From the NCBI RefSeq assembly GCF_040954645.1, contig NC_092808.1, forward strand, positions 13,941,883-14,005,882: 64,000 bases of DNA. Reading direction: 5' to 3'. The DNA comes from Diabrotica undecimpunctata (Eukaryota; Arthropoda; Insecta; Coleoptera; Chrysomelidae). Shown piece by piece: positions 11,705-22,939 of this stretch. A program made the translations under genes and the position numbers. Within the stretch, counting starts at the first letter, position 1; the number at the start of each line of letters is the position of its first letter. The notes below the pieces were generated by a model, which had not been told where the DNA came from, ran no database searches, and saw nothing but the letters and a program-made list of their open reading frames with translations.

Positions 11705-12870
11705 TTCATCTCTTAACTATTATTGGTTTGTGGAATTCAACAATTTTGCCATTTCTTCTAGTTTTCTTCATTTAGTTGGCCTCTTTCTTATTTCTTCTTA
11801 AATTGATTTCTCTATTACCAATCTATCCTCATTGATAAATTTTCCTTTTGTTGCTTAATTTGGTTTAAGCAAACAGAAAGAGTTACCAACTAAATATTCA
11901 AAACTTCTTCTCATATTTACAAGTCTTTTCTGTTCATTTTTTAGATTTCTCTTAATAGCGAACTTTCGTTATTGAAGTTTACACCGAAATTATTAGGAAA
12001 CATTTAAGATCAACTGTATATTTTTACTGACAGTACTTGATTCGCTTGTTAGTGTTCGCCACGAACATATTTCAACATTTGTTAGCAATAAAAAACCGGT
12101 AATATAATTTATAATGTGAAAAACCTTGTCACGTAGTTTGGCGGTCGTAATATTATAGACCATAGGTACTGCCTATCTAATATATTCATCCAATGGAGTG
12201 GTCAACAACTTTGTTTTCCAGGAACCACAGCGAAAGAAACCGGCTTAATAAAACGATTTGATTATATCAGTGGTCGTTGAGAGATACACTCCGGTCTCTT
12301 GTATATGGTACCTACGTACGGTTTAAGTGGCCGTTTGTAAGAAAACAATTTTTCGCAATAAAGATAAAAAGTAACAGCGTATGCAATACTGTCGGTGTTT
12401 TGATTAATTTTATACATTTAAAACATGTTTATAGACAAAAAATATTTTTAAAAAACCTGTAAAACAATTACGAAAACCCAATGGCCAATTTAAGCTTTTT
12501 AAACGAATTAAGAATAAATAAAACTGTTTTCTATCACAAAACACAGTTTTTGATTCAAATTTGTGTTGAAAATCAAGAAGAAAACATTAATCAGAGGTGA
12601 TAAACAAATGTAAAAATTAAAAAAAAAAGTCTACTTAGAATTTAAAGCTTTAGGAATGGACAATATATAGAAAAATATAAAAGAATCTGCAATAAAACGA
12701 ATGAGTTACTTAGTAAAATCAAAGATACTGAAACAAAAACTGGGGGGAAGATCAAAGTACATTATTACATGAATATAAATCTTTACTAGATCCAAACCTG
12801 ATTATGGCGCAATAGTTATACAATAAGAATTAAGAATACACCTAATCTACGAGATTAATCAGTATTTTTT
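11705..12870. other. no gene seen
   Basis: AT-rich. I find no motif-bearing frame on either strand. A short frame at 12277-12462 has no recognisable feature. Confidence 0.5.
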
Positions 12871-12874
12871 CTTT

Positions 12875-13590
12875 TTCTTCATGTGCCGAGCTCGATTATC
12901 GAGCGTTGGGTATCAAATTGGCTATAGTAATTTTGTTGACGGCAGCTCGGTAAAGAGATGCAGAGGATCTGTTAAACCAATCTCTCAGGTTTCTAGGCCA
13001 TGACGTTCTTCTTTAACCTGGCCCTCTTCTTCCGCCTACCTTGCCTTGTATTATTAAATGTAGTATATTATATCTCTCTGTGTGGCGCATAACATGGCCA
13101 AAATATTCAAGTTTGCGATTTTTATCTGTTTTGACGACTTCTGTAACTTTTCCCATCCGATGCAAAACAACTTCGTTACGAACTCTATCCATCCAACTTA
13201 TTTGTAGGATTCTCCGATACACCCAAATTTCAAAGGCTTCCAGTTTCTTGAGAAGTGTATCCGTCAAAGTCCAACTTTCGACACCATACAAAAGAGTAGA
13301 GAACACATAACATCTCACTAATCTAATTTTCAGACTTAAAGTAATATTGTTTCCACATAACAGTTTCTTCATCTTAAAGAATGCAGCTCCGGCCTTCTCT
13401 AACCGTATTCTAATTTCTTTGCTCATGTTCCAGTTCTCATTTAGATTACAACCAAGGTAAGTGATACTGTTAGTTCTCTCCAGTTGTTCACCATAAGCTG
13501 ATACCACTTCCGGTTGTATTGGCGTTTTACTGATGACCATCACCTTTGTATGTTTTACTCGATCAAAGGCCTTCTCAAAGTTAAATATGT
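12875..13590 (-). mobile_element. LINE group C with internal RT deletion
   Basis: From the 5' side: NFEKAFDRVKH (motif A of the RT) is fused directly to KVMVISKTPIQPE, a post-palm block. Motifs B and C have therefore been lost in frame. The rest continues with YLGCNLNENW, LKIRLVRCYVF, LLYGVESWTLTD, WVYRRILQISWMD and EYFGHVMRH. After a frame change near 13012 it ends SWPRNLRDWFN and AAVNKITIANL, with a gaagaaaaag tail near 12878. A group A fragment sits immediately upstream with its own target duplication. Confidence 0.8.
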
Positions 13591-13601
13591 ATCGTGTTAT
13601 G

Positions 13602-13818
13602 AATCGCCGAAACAGGTATGAAAGGTGGACGAAGAGATTGCTTGAGTGGAGGTCGAAGTTAGACAAAAGAAGGAGTGGAAGACCCCCTACTCGTTAGACT
13701 GACGATCTCAATAAAATGTCAAGAAATTGGATCAAAAGTGCTAAGATAGAGCACAATGGACAAAAATTAGGGAGGCCTATGTCCAGCAGTGGACGCAAAA
13801 GGCTGGGTGATGATGATG
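13602..13818 (+). mobile_element. LINE group A, 217-bp 3' insertion with TSD
   Basis: It reads RWTKRLLEWRSK, RRSGRPPTR and, after a frame change, the YVQQWT tail region with (GAT)n at 13807-13818. The 11-bp duplication atcgtgttatg flanks it at 13591-13601 and 13819-13829. It was inserted beside the group C copy on the other strand, so it postdates that copy. A larger group A copy is at 59249-61816. Confidence 0.75.
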
Positions 13819-13984
13819 ATCGTGTTATGCGATGAATGTTAATCGTGAATGCGATGAATTGGTGTTATTACACAATGTTTAATAGTCTCGTGTGATGTAC
13901 CCTTACCAATAGAGGGCATATTTTTTTGCACTTCTTGGAGAAGATCGTCGTTCGTTCTTAGTTATATCCTCTTTATCTTTCTCC

Positions 13985-14500
13985 ATTTGTTGGGCGCTTT
14001 AAGTTAGCCCTAATTGACACATTGCCCCTGGATATGATTTGACTGTTTGGATTGAGGATATCCAGCGAATATTAGTGAGGATATAGTCAATTTGATTTCT
14101 AGACCTATCTCCAGGACTCTTTCAAGTATAAAGTCGGCGTACATGGTATTTCAATCGAATATTCATAATAGAATAGTTATTTGTGATAGAAAACTCGATT
14201 AAGCGGTCTCCTCTTTCGCCTTCCAGTTTAAGGAGAACTATCCTATCGATTACAGCTTTAAATTCGACGAACGACCTTTGTAATCTTGGTGACACCAGAA
14301 TGGAACACCTGTATAGTTCTGGGTCTCACCGCCAGAGAAATAAACATAGTTGTCATTATGTGTTCTAAAATGGCCCTCTCCTAACCAATGTGTTTCAGCT
14401 AGTCCAGAGCTCTCTTTCAATAATTGACAGCTTACCTATGATTGTCTTTAGCCCTTGTACGTTCCATTTTCGATAAATGTCTTTGTACTGCCGGAATCTT
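13985..14500 (-). mobile_element. LINE endonuclease-domain fragment
   Basis: Reading leftward in broken frames: KWNVQGLKT (the WN block of APE-like endonucleases), LEGERGDRLIEF, YTxKSPGDRSRNQIDYIL and IQTVKSYPGA. This is the block order of a LINE endonuclease. Stops and frame changes make it dead. No RT follows it. Confidence 0.6.
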
Positions 14501-14504
14501 TTAA

Positions 14505-15185
14505 AACCTGCTGGATCAAATAAAAATCGTTAAATTCTTCTGGCAGTCCATAATCTCTGTCCGGAAGAAGCTTCTGACAGGACAAAAAACTGGACATTCT
14601 ATTATTGATCTAACATAACAAAATAATACTTAAAAACAAACGAAATTCTAAGAATTCTACAAATAATAACCAGAACATCTTTACAAAATATTCAACATAG
14701 ATGAGAGTATACGAGAATTAAACACATTATTCACCTAAAAATATACCTAGACACCTAAAAATGGATCGAATAGTAATATTTCAATAGAATAAAAGAGAAA
14801 CTTAAAAAAACACGGGAAATATGAAATAATTGTAAAAGATGAAAAACATCAAAGCATGTTGGGACACCCTTTATAATCTTGCAGTTAGCAAAAATAGAGT
14901 CATTTTAAAAACTTCTCTATCGTACTTTTCACAATACTCTTTCGTGCATAAAGTACTCGCTAATTCAGCTAAATCGAGAGTAGACCACACACAACTCGAC
15001 AACGCCTTTTCCACCGTCGGCCATTGCTTTTTATTTTCGTTCGTCGTAATATCCAGTTAGGTTTATCTCGTCGCTGGAAACTGCACTTTGAACACGTAAT
15101 TCGACGTTGCTGGTATTATTGTCGAATGATGCAGTTACATCAAAACCTTTTTTTTTGTACGAGACTTGCATATTTACAATCACAG
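14505..15185. other. no gene seen
   Basis: AT-rich sequence between two LINE fragments. The 73-codon frame at 14839-15060 has no recognisable motif. Confidence 0.4.
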
Positions 15186-15189
15186 AAGA

Positions 15190-15345
15190 ACGGAAAATAG
15201 AATTTTTAATGCCAATCAATAAAAAGGAAGATCGGAGAATATGATACAACTACAGGGGTATTGCAGTAACACCAACGTTCAATCCATTATACGCATAAGT
15301 TATAAAAACATTGAAAAATAGTATAAATAAAAAAAAACAGAAAAA
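15190..15345 (+). mobile_element. LINE RT finger fragment
   Basis: A short stretch reads MPINKKEDRRxYDNYRGIAVT in two registers, followed by FNPLYA and KTLKNS. This matches the KKGDR-NYRGI block before motif A in non-LTR RTs. It is isolated and degenerate. Confidence 0.5.
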
Positions 15346-15479
15346 GAATATGAGTACCAAGCAGGATGATCTTCCTTTTTCTTTTTGTGCCATCTTCTCT
15401 AAGCTTATTTGCAATCATTATGGGAATTAGTACTTTTGGTAGGTTGGTAACTATCACAACAATTCAACTATCACAGAAT

Positions 15480-15972
15480 GTAACCAGATACATTTACTTG
15501 GAATGTGAGTATTATAGAATAAAAAACTGGCAATAGAAATTAGAACTAGAGTATTGAGATGCTATGTACTATCTGCTCTTTTATATAGAGTTGAAGCCTG
15601 GACAATTACGGACGCAACTGAAAAATGAGATGTGGTGTTATCAAAAAAATATGGAAAATATGAACGCAAGACGTAACAAAAACGGAGACATTAGGAAAGA
15701 TAAAAAAGAATAAGAAATACTCAGCGAAAGAAAAATGAACTAATTTGGTAACATATTAAGTAATCAAAAATATGAGTTAATTCGATGGTTACACAATGAA
15801 AAATGGAAGGAAAAAGAAAACCGTGGAAACGACGCGTGTCCTGGTTGAAAATTTTAAAGCAGTGGAGTGGAAAAACTACAATAAAACTCTTTAAAACTGC
15901 TGCAGACAGAGTAAAATGGTTCATGATCATCGCCAATGTCCTTAAAGGATAAGGAACATGAAGAAGAAGAAT
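15480..15972 (+). mobile_element. LINE group C, 3' end fragment
   Basis: In shifting frames it reads LAIEIRTRVLRCYVLSALLYRVEAWTITDATEK (split across several frames), later KYELIRWLHNEKW, KTAADRVKWFMIIANVLKG and an aagaagaagaa end. The block order is that of the other group C copies, but it is much more degraded, so it is an older copy. The next LINE fragment on the opposite strand abuts it. Confidence 0.65.
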
Positions 15973-16492
15973 ATCTTCTACCACGCATAACATGTCCCAG
16001 GTATTTTCAGGATATTTCTATATACTCCAAAATTCAAATGCTTCCACTTTTGGATTGTCGCCACGTTCAGTGTCCACGTCTCCATTCCATATGCCTAGTA
16101 GTGTCGAGAAAATAACATCTTAATAACCCAACTCTTAAATCCAGCTTCAGACCACTTCTACAAAGCACCTTCCCCATTTTGTTAAAATTTGTAGGTACGT
16201 GCTTTTCTATGTGTCCAATGTCTTTGTAATAGTTGTAATTCTCTACGTGTTCAAGAGTTTCCAGAAATCGTTATTCTTCTGTTTTCTTTATATTTATTGA
16301 AAGGCCGTATTCTGTTCCATGATCAACTATCTTATTTATCAGTCTCTGCAAACTCTTCGAAAGCTTCTGCAAAAAAAGTATCATCCGCATACCTAATGTT
16401 GTTACTTGTTGTTCATTAATCTTTATTCCAGCAGTTTCTCCCTCGATAGTGCTTGCCAAAATTTTTTCAGAGTTTGTAATATAAATAGACAT
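15973..16492 (-). mobile_element. LINE RT palm-to-tail fragment
   Basis: The 5' part reads GIKINEQQVTTLGMRM, where intact relatives have NxxRYADD, then SLQRLINKIVDHGTEYGLSINIKKTE. The tail is scrambled by frame changes but keeps LRCYFL and KVEAFEFWSI. The catalytic YADD is not preserved. Confidence 0.6.
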
Positions 16493-16499
16493 AATCCAA

Positions 16500-16740
16500 G
16501 TCTACTTTCCCACTGTAGACAAAGTGGAAGAAGAAGCAATTGAGTTTTATCAAGAAATCAATAGAATCATACAGAAAATTTCCACGACAGGAAGTTCTCA
16601 TGATTATGTGTGATTTTAATGCCAAGCTTGGAGCTGGAGATAAGACACAGTACGTCGGAGCCTATGGACTTGGAGTCAGAAACGAGAGAGGAAATCTAGA
16701 AAAATTCTCAGAAGACAACAAATAATTATAATAAGAAGGA
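16500..16740 (+). mobile_element. LINE endonuclease-domain fragment
   Basis: The frame reads VDKVEEEAIEFYQEINRII, then after a shift EVLMIMCDFNAKLGAG, YGLGVRNERGN and LEKFSEDNK. These are the GDFNAK and GLGxRNERG blocks of an APE-like LINE endonuclease. It lies back to back with the preceding minus-strand RT fragment. Confidence 0.65.
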
Positions 16741-16744
16741 AAAT

Positions 16745-17540
16745 TAGAGAAGTGAACGAAAAAGAAGCAATGAAAAGATACGAAGAAATTGAGACTGCAG
16801 TCAAGCAAAGAATGATTTTAAACAGATTCTACATCACTACAAAATCATTATTATTTCGCTCATTCAATTTTTGAAATGTGGATATTTTCTATGAAATTCC
16901 TCATAGACTAATATGTTGTGTTTGTTGTGTTACCCTGTTTAATTATAGTCTGCAAAATATTTGTACTACTTACGTTGACAATAGAAAAGTTATATTCATA
17001 TTATTTATTTACGAATACACCAGCCCCATCACTTCTCTTTAATGCACAGTTATTATATAGAAAGTCATATCCATCAATGTTAAATACTATAAATTGAATA
17101 CTTGGTTCTATTAAATTGTATGTTTTCGTTGCCACAACGTATTCCTATTTGTAATTTAGTTGTCTAAAGAATACTGTAGTTCGTCTTAACTTTTATTGAG
17201 ACTGCGAATATTTAAAGTAAAGAGTATGTAGTGAGTAAAAATGTAATGAGTAATGGAAGTTTATAGACAGAGTGAAAGCTAACTTAAGAATAAATTCACC
17301 TCTACAACTTATACAAACACTGTATTGGTTTAAATACTACAATTTTCTCTTCTGAACATACACTACAGTACACTCTAAAAGTACCCAAAAACAGATACAG
17401 ACAAAACGGAAAATATACAATTAAACTAATAGTTAAGAATTTCATAAGATTCATAACTAAAAAATGGGACTACACCAGGAGCAGTAAGAATCTAGGCTAA
17501 GTTAATAAAAAATGGAAAAGTAAAGTTCGGCTGAATATAG
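16745..17540. other. no gene seen
   Basis: AT-rich spacer. Short lysine-rich phrases near 16740-16800 may be further LINE linker, but nothing is diagnostic. Confidence 0.4.
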
Positions 17541-17544
17541 GAAG

Positions 17545-17790
17545 AGGTAACCTCCTAACAAATAAATCAATACAGCTTGCCGCCTATGCCGATGACATTA
17601 GCATCATGTCTCGCGGAACAGAAGAGGCGGCAAAAATATATTCTCAATTAAAAACACAGGCAAAAAAGACCAGATTAAACATAAATATTTTAAAGACAAA
17701 AACCTAAGAGCCCATAGGCAAGAGCGAGGGAAAACAGACACACAGTTGAATTAGAGGACGATATTAAAACTGTAGAAAATTCCAAACACC
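17545..17790 (+). mobile_element. LINE RT motif C fragment
   Basis: Reads IQLAAYADDISIMSRGTEEA and RLNINILKTKT, the YADD motif and following block of a non-LTR reverse transcriptase. It ends against an (ATC)n tract that is the 3' tail of the next, opposite-strand LINE. Confidence 0.65.
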
Positions 17791-18198
17791 TCATCATCAT
17801 CATCATAAGTGACTCGACAATCCGTTGTGGATCTTAGCTTGGTTACAAAAAAGTCGCCACTCCTGTCGATTCCTGGCAACTTCCCTCTATCTTCTGACAG
17901 TTAGAATCTGTAGGTCCTCTTCCACGTCATCGATCCTTCTTCTCGTGGTCGTCCTCTGCTTCTTGTGCCCTCTGGTTTTGAAAATGTTATTCTCTTCGTG
18001 TATTCGTGATCTGACATCCTAGTAATGTGTCCAGCCCATCCAAGTCTCTGCACTTGAACGAATTTCACAATATCTGGATCTGTGTGTAACTGATATAGTT
18101 CAAAGTTGTATCTTCGACGCCACAGCCCATTATATTTACGGCCCCAAAAATCTTTCTAAGAATTTTTCTCTCAAAAATACCGAGAAGTCTTTCATCCA
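17791..18198 (-). mobile_element. LINE group E, 3' tail fragment
   Basis: Reading leftward: LLGIFERKILRKIFGA, then DIVKFVQVQRLGWAGHITRMS, KRITFSKPEGTRSRGRPRR, IDDVEEDLQ and NRQEWRLFCNQAKIH. An (ATG)n tail (17792-17806) marks the 3' end. Compare the plus-strand group E copy at 22940-23700. Confidence 0.7.
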
Positions 18199-18200
18199 AG

Positions 18201-19275
18201 TAGGAGCTCATGCTTTGAACAGAAGACAATTCCGAACTCTAATGGCAGAAATGAATCTAGAATACGGAGAATTGCTTCTGCATACAAAGATACGCTGGTT
18301 AAGCAAGGAGAAGAGATTCTTCGGCGATTTTATGAGCTCCTACCAGCTTTAATCGCTTTTCTTAAGGAGCGTAAAGAAGACTACTCAACATTAGAAGAAC
18401 CCGCATGGTTGAGAGATTTTGGATTCTTGACCGATGTCACAAAAAAGCTGAATGAACTAAATTTGCAGCTTCAGGGTAAAGAAAAAAGTATTCTTCAAAT
18501 GATTTCCGAAGTAAAGTCATTCATTGCGAAACTTAAAATATGGGAAAAAAATCTACTGGAAGGAAATTTAAAACATTTTTCTTGTTTAAAAGAAGTAATC
18601 GAAAAAGAAGTAGTAAACTTTTAACCTTACACAGGAGAGGGGCATATAGAAATGTTGACCAGACTGAGGCATGAATTCGATACTTAAATTTAGTGACTTC
18701 AACAAAATTGAAGCGACTGCTCAGTTTGTATCTTATCCGTACATGTCCCTCAATGCAACAAGCTTATCCCACGCCATCAAACAGCATTTCAGCGAAAGCA
18801 GACCAGAGACTGAATTAGAAATAGTCACACTGCAGAATGATTTGTGTTTGAAGAGCGTTGCCGGAAAAGAAAATTTTTGGTGTCTAGTGTCCAAACGGAA
18901 ATACCCAATCCTAGTCAATGTAGCTTTGAAAATTAGTCCCTGTTTTGTTCCACCTACCTTTGTGAATCAACGTTTTCAAACATGACGTTCAATAAAAACA
19001 AATACAGAAGCCGACTAACGGATGAACATTTGGACTCGTGTATTAGACTAGAAATAACAAACTACTAACCAGGTGTTAAAAAACTAACAGACATGATGGA
19101 CTGTCAATCCTCCCATTAAAACAAAATACGTATGTATTTTTTTCACCATATTTAGTTTTTCCTTCCTGTTCTCTTAAGTGTACGTCTATAATAAAGGTTA
19201 TTAAAATAAGGTAGATCTTTGGTGCTTGGGATTTTTTTAGTAGCTCTTTCCTGTAGTGTGGTTGCCGACCCCTAT
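18201..19275 (+). pseudogene. hAT transposase C-terminal part
   Basis: The N-terminal half is gone. The remainder reads AHALNRRQFRTLMAEMNLE, HTKIRWLSKEKRF, ELLPALIAFLKERKE, WLRDFGFLTDVTKKLNELN and LQGKEKSILQMISEVKSF. After a stop comes VNVALKISP, and finally, after a frame change, YLCESTFSNMTFNKNKYRS and LTDEHLDSCIRLEITNY. The last block is the conserved hAT dimerisation region (ES-FS-N-K-RS-L-DEHL). The first blocks resemble GTF2IRD2/ZBED5-type hAT proteins. A terminal-repeat-like ggttgccgacccct at 19260-19273 probably marks the right end. The left end was replaced by the group E LINE piece. Confidence 0.75.
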
Positions 19276-19279
19276 TCTA

Positions 19280-19980
19280 TTGTATATCATGAAAGTTATT
19301 ATGCAAAAAAATCTCATGGGAATATTGTTCAAACGAACCCGAACGTCTCGCCTTGTCTAATATATTTTAGATTAAAAAAAAAGTTATGTCAAATTACAAA
19401 GATTTTTACTCTTTTATAAATTGTTTTTTAGTAGCCACTTATTGACATATTCAAATCTTCCCTTTTCTGAAAGGTTTTTAGTAGTTAAGACAAGATACCT
19501 AGGGCTTCTTCGAACCTACCTAATTATGTAAAAACCCGCCACTGCCACTCGACCCACATCAAGCCCCGAGTCTCGATGCAGCCAATGACCCAACACCAAA
19601 GAGCTACCAAACCAGCATTATATCTTCTCGCCTCTCGTTCTTCCCGTTCCCGTCTTCTCCAGCGTCATTCACAAACCGTTGACAATTATTCCGAACACAA
19701 CTGGCTGCTTATTACCGAAAATAATTGTGGGCATACTTATTATTGTAATTTTTGAATACATGAATGAAGCATGAGTTCCGAGCAATTCTTAAAATTACTC
19801 CGCGTTTATGGAACTTGAGACAGTGAACGAGCGTGCTGATAATATTAAAGGAATATTTAACATACTTGTTCATTAAGTCCGAATTAAAATTGCACCAATT
19901 ACAAATTAAAATCGCACAAATTACAAATTAAATTGTTGACATGAGACTGCTATCTAGAAATATAAAAATTAATTCATACC
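19280..19980. other. no gene seen
   Basis: AT-rich with a GC-richer patch at 19540-19680. No diagnostic frame. The phrase caaattaaa is repeated at 19893-19930. Confidence 0.4.
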
Positions 19981-20430
19981 ACAACGGTGTACATTAGTTC
20001 ATTATTCTCCTTCTTCTTTCAACCCAACAATTTCCGCAGATTTTGGAGCCTCGAGTGTCTTCTCCAGCTTGGCCCCTGCCTGCTGTCTATTTTTCCCTGG
20101 AAAATTGAACTAGGCGGTACTTATCGTGTCTCAATAGCAAAGATATTCAAGTTTTCTTTGTTTACTTGTGATCACTTCTTTTTCTTTTCCAATTCTGTGG
20201 ATTACCTTTATCCTATTATTATCTCTGCCAGCATCTAGGTCTCCACACTATATAGTAATATAGAGAAAATGTAGCATTTGACTAGTCGTAGTTTTAGAAG
20301 AAGTAACAAATTCTTGCTTATGAGGAACTTTTTCGTATTATTAAATGATGCTAAAGCCCGATCTTATCTCGCCTTAATTTCTGCGGCCTGTTCTCATATT
20401 GCATTTACGTTAGAGCCAAGGTATACCTAA

Positions 20431-20979
20431 AGGTACGTTTTACTGGAGCGTCTGTGGCTGTAGCCACAGACGCTCCAGTGGCGCAAACGCTGAGCGACTA
20501 TAGTGGCTTGTGTATGTGATTTTGAGAGTTTTTTATTTGAGAGATTCCTCCTTCTGGAGACCCTGGATATGGAATACAGTTTGTAGACGACTTTTTCATA
20601 TCCTTTTTTACTAAACTTAACACAAAATCAAACTGAACTTAATTCGAACGGAAGAACTGTGGAAACTTAACATCATCTTCTAATAAATGGTTGTTTATCA
20701 AAATTTTGAAGTATCCTTCCTTTTTTCTTCTTTTGAATATTGCATGTTTTTTTAATCTTGGAACACTTAACATTTCTTCGTCCTCTTTTTTTCTGCTAGA
20801 GAGTATTTTAACAATAATTGTTTTCTTTTTCACACTCTCATTGCTGCAGCAAAACCACTTGTTCGCTAGACAACGGACAATTCACTAAACACTCTGCCTG
20901 CGATCATCGCTTAGCGATTATTGCTCAGCGACGATCGCTCAACGATGATCGCAACAGACGCCCCTGTAAAAACGTACCT
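20431..20979. mobile_element. PIF/Harbinger deletion derivative
   Basis: A 549-bp element flanked by TAA on both sides (20428-20430, 20980-20982), the target duplication expected of PIF/Harbinger. The ends are inverted: aggtacgttttac at the left and its near match at the right, with similarity continuing through gcgtctg. Sub-terminal hairpins are strong: a perfect 18-bp arm palindrome near 20441-20478 on the left and repeated gcgatnatcgc words at 20891-20951 on the right. Inside lies the start of a Harbinger-like transposase gene on the minus strand. Confidence 0.75.
20639..20833 (-). pseudogene. HARBI1-like transposase N-terminal remnant
   Basis: About 64 lysine-rich codons end in KKHAIFKRRKKEGYFKILIN, NHLLEDDVKFPQFFRSN. 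Harbinger nucleases carry a similar segment just before the catalytic domain (basic stretch, short GxF block, then a YFR/FFR motif). No catalytic residues are present. The frame is open upstream of 20833 without an ATG; the first ATG is at 20773. It lies within an element having Harbinger ends and TSD, which supports the assignment. Confidence 0.55.
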
Positions 20980-21784
20980 TAAGATTCTACATGGTCAATT
21001 AGTATGTTGTTTATCCGTAACTGTCGAGCAGATTGTTGATCTTTGCTTATCAGCATCCTTTGATCCTTTGTCTTCTTAAAGTTGTCGCTCAGGCAGTAGT
21101 CTTCACTAACTGCATTAACCCTTTCCATTGCCTGTTATAATTCATCTATGCTACTGGCAAGGACCACCGTATGAAGGGCAGATCTTATATTGTTATTAAC
21201 TCAGCGTTTATATTTATGCTCTCTATTGCATTTTCCAGACATTTTTCAAATATTTCTTCGGAGTAGATATTGAAGAGGAGTGGGGATAAAATGCACCCCT
21301 ATCGGACACCTCTTTTGATTTCCACACTTTCAGTAAGGCCATTGCCTATTTTTACTCTTGCTGTTTGATTCCAGTATAGGTTTGCCACAATCCGAATATC
21401 CTTCTCGTCAATACTTGATTTTCATAGAATATCTATTAGTTGTTCATGATTGGCATTGTCAAATGCTTTTCTAACATTCACAAAGCTCAAATATACATCC
21501 TTATTAACGTTTCTATACCGCTGCATAAGCACCTAGAGAACGAAAACTGCTTCTCTATAATAGAAGCCACAGATAGAATGCAGTGTTGGTGTTACGGCGC
21601 GCAGCGATGCCGGTCATATCGGCACAGTGGTAGGTGTCTGGTAGTTTGGCGATAGACTGAGAAATCAGGACCGTACGCGCTTTGTTTCAAAAATATTTAC
21701 TCAATAATTTAACTAAGATAAATAAGAGAATAAACAAAAAAAACAAATTAATTCTATAAAAAATGACTGTATACATAAAATATC

Positions 21785-22595
21785 TTATACCTCGTAAATA
21801 TTTATATCCATATATACAAAAAAATGTAAGTAGTTTACCCTATATGACACCATAAATATATATACATAAATACACAAGAAGATCATAACTGAAATGTACT
21901 GTACATACAGTACTAAAATTTGCTCTTTAGATACGCATTCGTAAGTTTCTTTTATTAACCGTTCTACCGTTTTTTCTTTATAATCGACATTGTTTGAAGC
22001 CATATACCTTTTCATTTGATTCCACACCGTCTCAATCAGGTTTAACTTGCAATTGTAAGGTGGCCATAATGTTTTTTTCGATTAGCCAATCCTTGATTTG
22101 CCATTTGTTCCACAATTTTTTCGGCAAATCAAATTTGCGGAAGTGCTGAAACTGAACCAGTTTCGCTTCCAGTATGAAGAAGAATAAACCGAGGACATCT
22201 TTGCGTTGGAGCTTTCAGTCCAGTAGAAAGCTCTTTTATGAAGGCATTCCGTGGATTCTTCATCGCTGTGCTCCCCATTCCTTTTTGACTGAAGCACCGA
22301 CGTTAGTCCAAGACTCATGGGTATAAACAAGGTTTACATTATCCTTCTTTCTCAATGTTTTTATTTGTCTGAGGTACTTATGTCTCCAGGATATATCTTT
22401 TCTTTCCATCATTACCAAATCTCGACCTCTTTTACAATATTTAAAACCCATGTCATTTAGTAGCTTACGAAATATAGTTTTTGAAAAAGCTGGTAGGTCC
22501 CCATCATCATTCACTCTGTTTAGTATGCTGTCGACGGTTGATGGTATGTTTTCTAAAAAAATATCATGGACACTTTTCCTTATTCGAGATTTCAC
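21785..22595 (-). pseudogene. IS630-type transposase with central deletion
   Basis: The N-terminal part (22595-22260) reads MKSRIRKSVHDIFLEN, KTIFRKLLNDMGFKYCKRG and LVYTHESWTN, where the first catalytic Asp (normally LDETW) is His. A frame change then gives STGLKAPTQ and a degenerate ILLHTGSE. Sequence with the second Asp is deleted. The C-terminal part reads PPYNCKLNLIETVWNQMKRY (catalytic Glu kept) and RLIKETYECVSKEQ. Gene order is as in the copies at 1735-2838 and 30406-31700. It cannot be active. Confidence 0.65.
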
Positions 22596-22713
22596 TCCCT
22601 TATCGTAAGTCGATGGTTGTTACAGAATTGATTGAGCATTTGGTTCCTTCAGGATTGTAACAAATGTCGACTGCAGCCAGGCCTCTGGAATTATTCTGAT
22701 AGATATTATATAT

Positions 22714-22721
22714 ATGTTATG

Positions 22722-22792
<71 letters not shown>

Positions 22793-22888
22793 ACCGAACC
22801 GTATCACTCTTGATAATGGCTCCAAAATGGGTGCCGAAACGTCGAGTTTTAAATTCTCAACGCGGTTCTTCCCGAGAACTCAGTAATA

Positions 22889-22935
<47 letters not shown>
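22714..22935. repeat. two (TA)n tracts around a hammerhead-like motif
   Basis: TA dinucleotides fill 22722-22789 and 22894-22933. Between them a 100-base unit holds ttgataatggctccaaaatg followed by ggtgccgaaacgtcgag. This resembles the hammerhead core (CTGATGA, stem II, GAAAC) known from Penelope-like elements, with two changes in the first core block. Stem II can form from ggctcc and gggtgcc. Short frames made of YIYIYI here are repeat translation, not genes. Confidence 0.45.
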
Positions 22936-22938
<3 letters not shown>

Positions 22939-22939
22939 T

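Larger units (their letters stand above)
19985..21530 (-). mobile_element. LINE group C split by a Harbinger remnant
   Basis: The RT part lies at 20983-21530: VNVRKAFDNANHE (motif A), YWNQTARVKIGNG, IKRGVRxGCILSPLLFNIYS (motif B) and VVLASSIDEL. The tail continues at 19985-20430: YLGSNVNAI, KFLISKNLLLLKLRLVKCYIF, ILLYSVET and QGKIDSRQG. The two halves join across the element at 20431-20979 once one TAA duplication is removed, giving DHVES-x-VYLGSNV. The YADD position is mutated (SALHT). Stops are common, so the host copy is old. Confidence 0.75.

Noticed and set aside
20441..20478. Transcription terminator or regulatory hairpin
   Set aside because: The palindrome lies within the sub-end of a transposon with TSD, which explains it better.
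22632..22935. Frames made of repeated YI residues
   Set aside because: Translation of (TA)n microsatellite.
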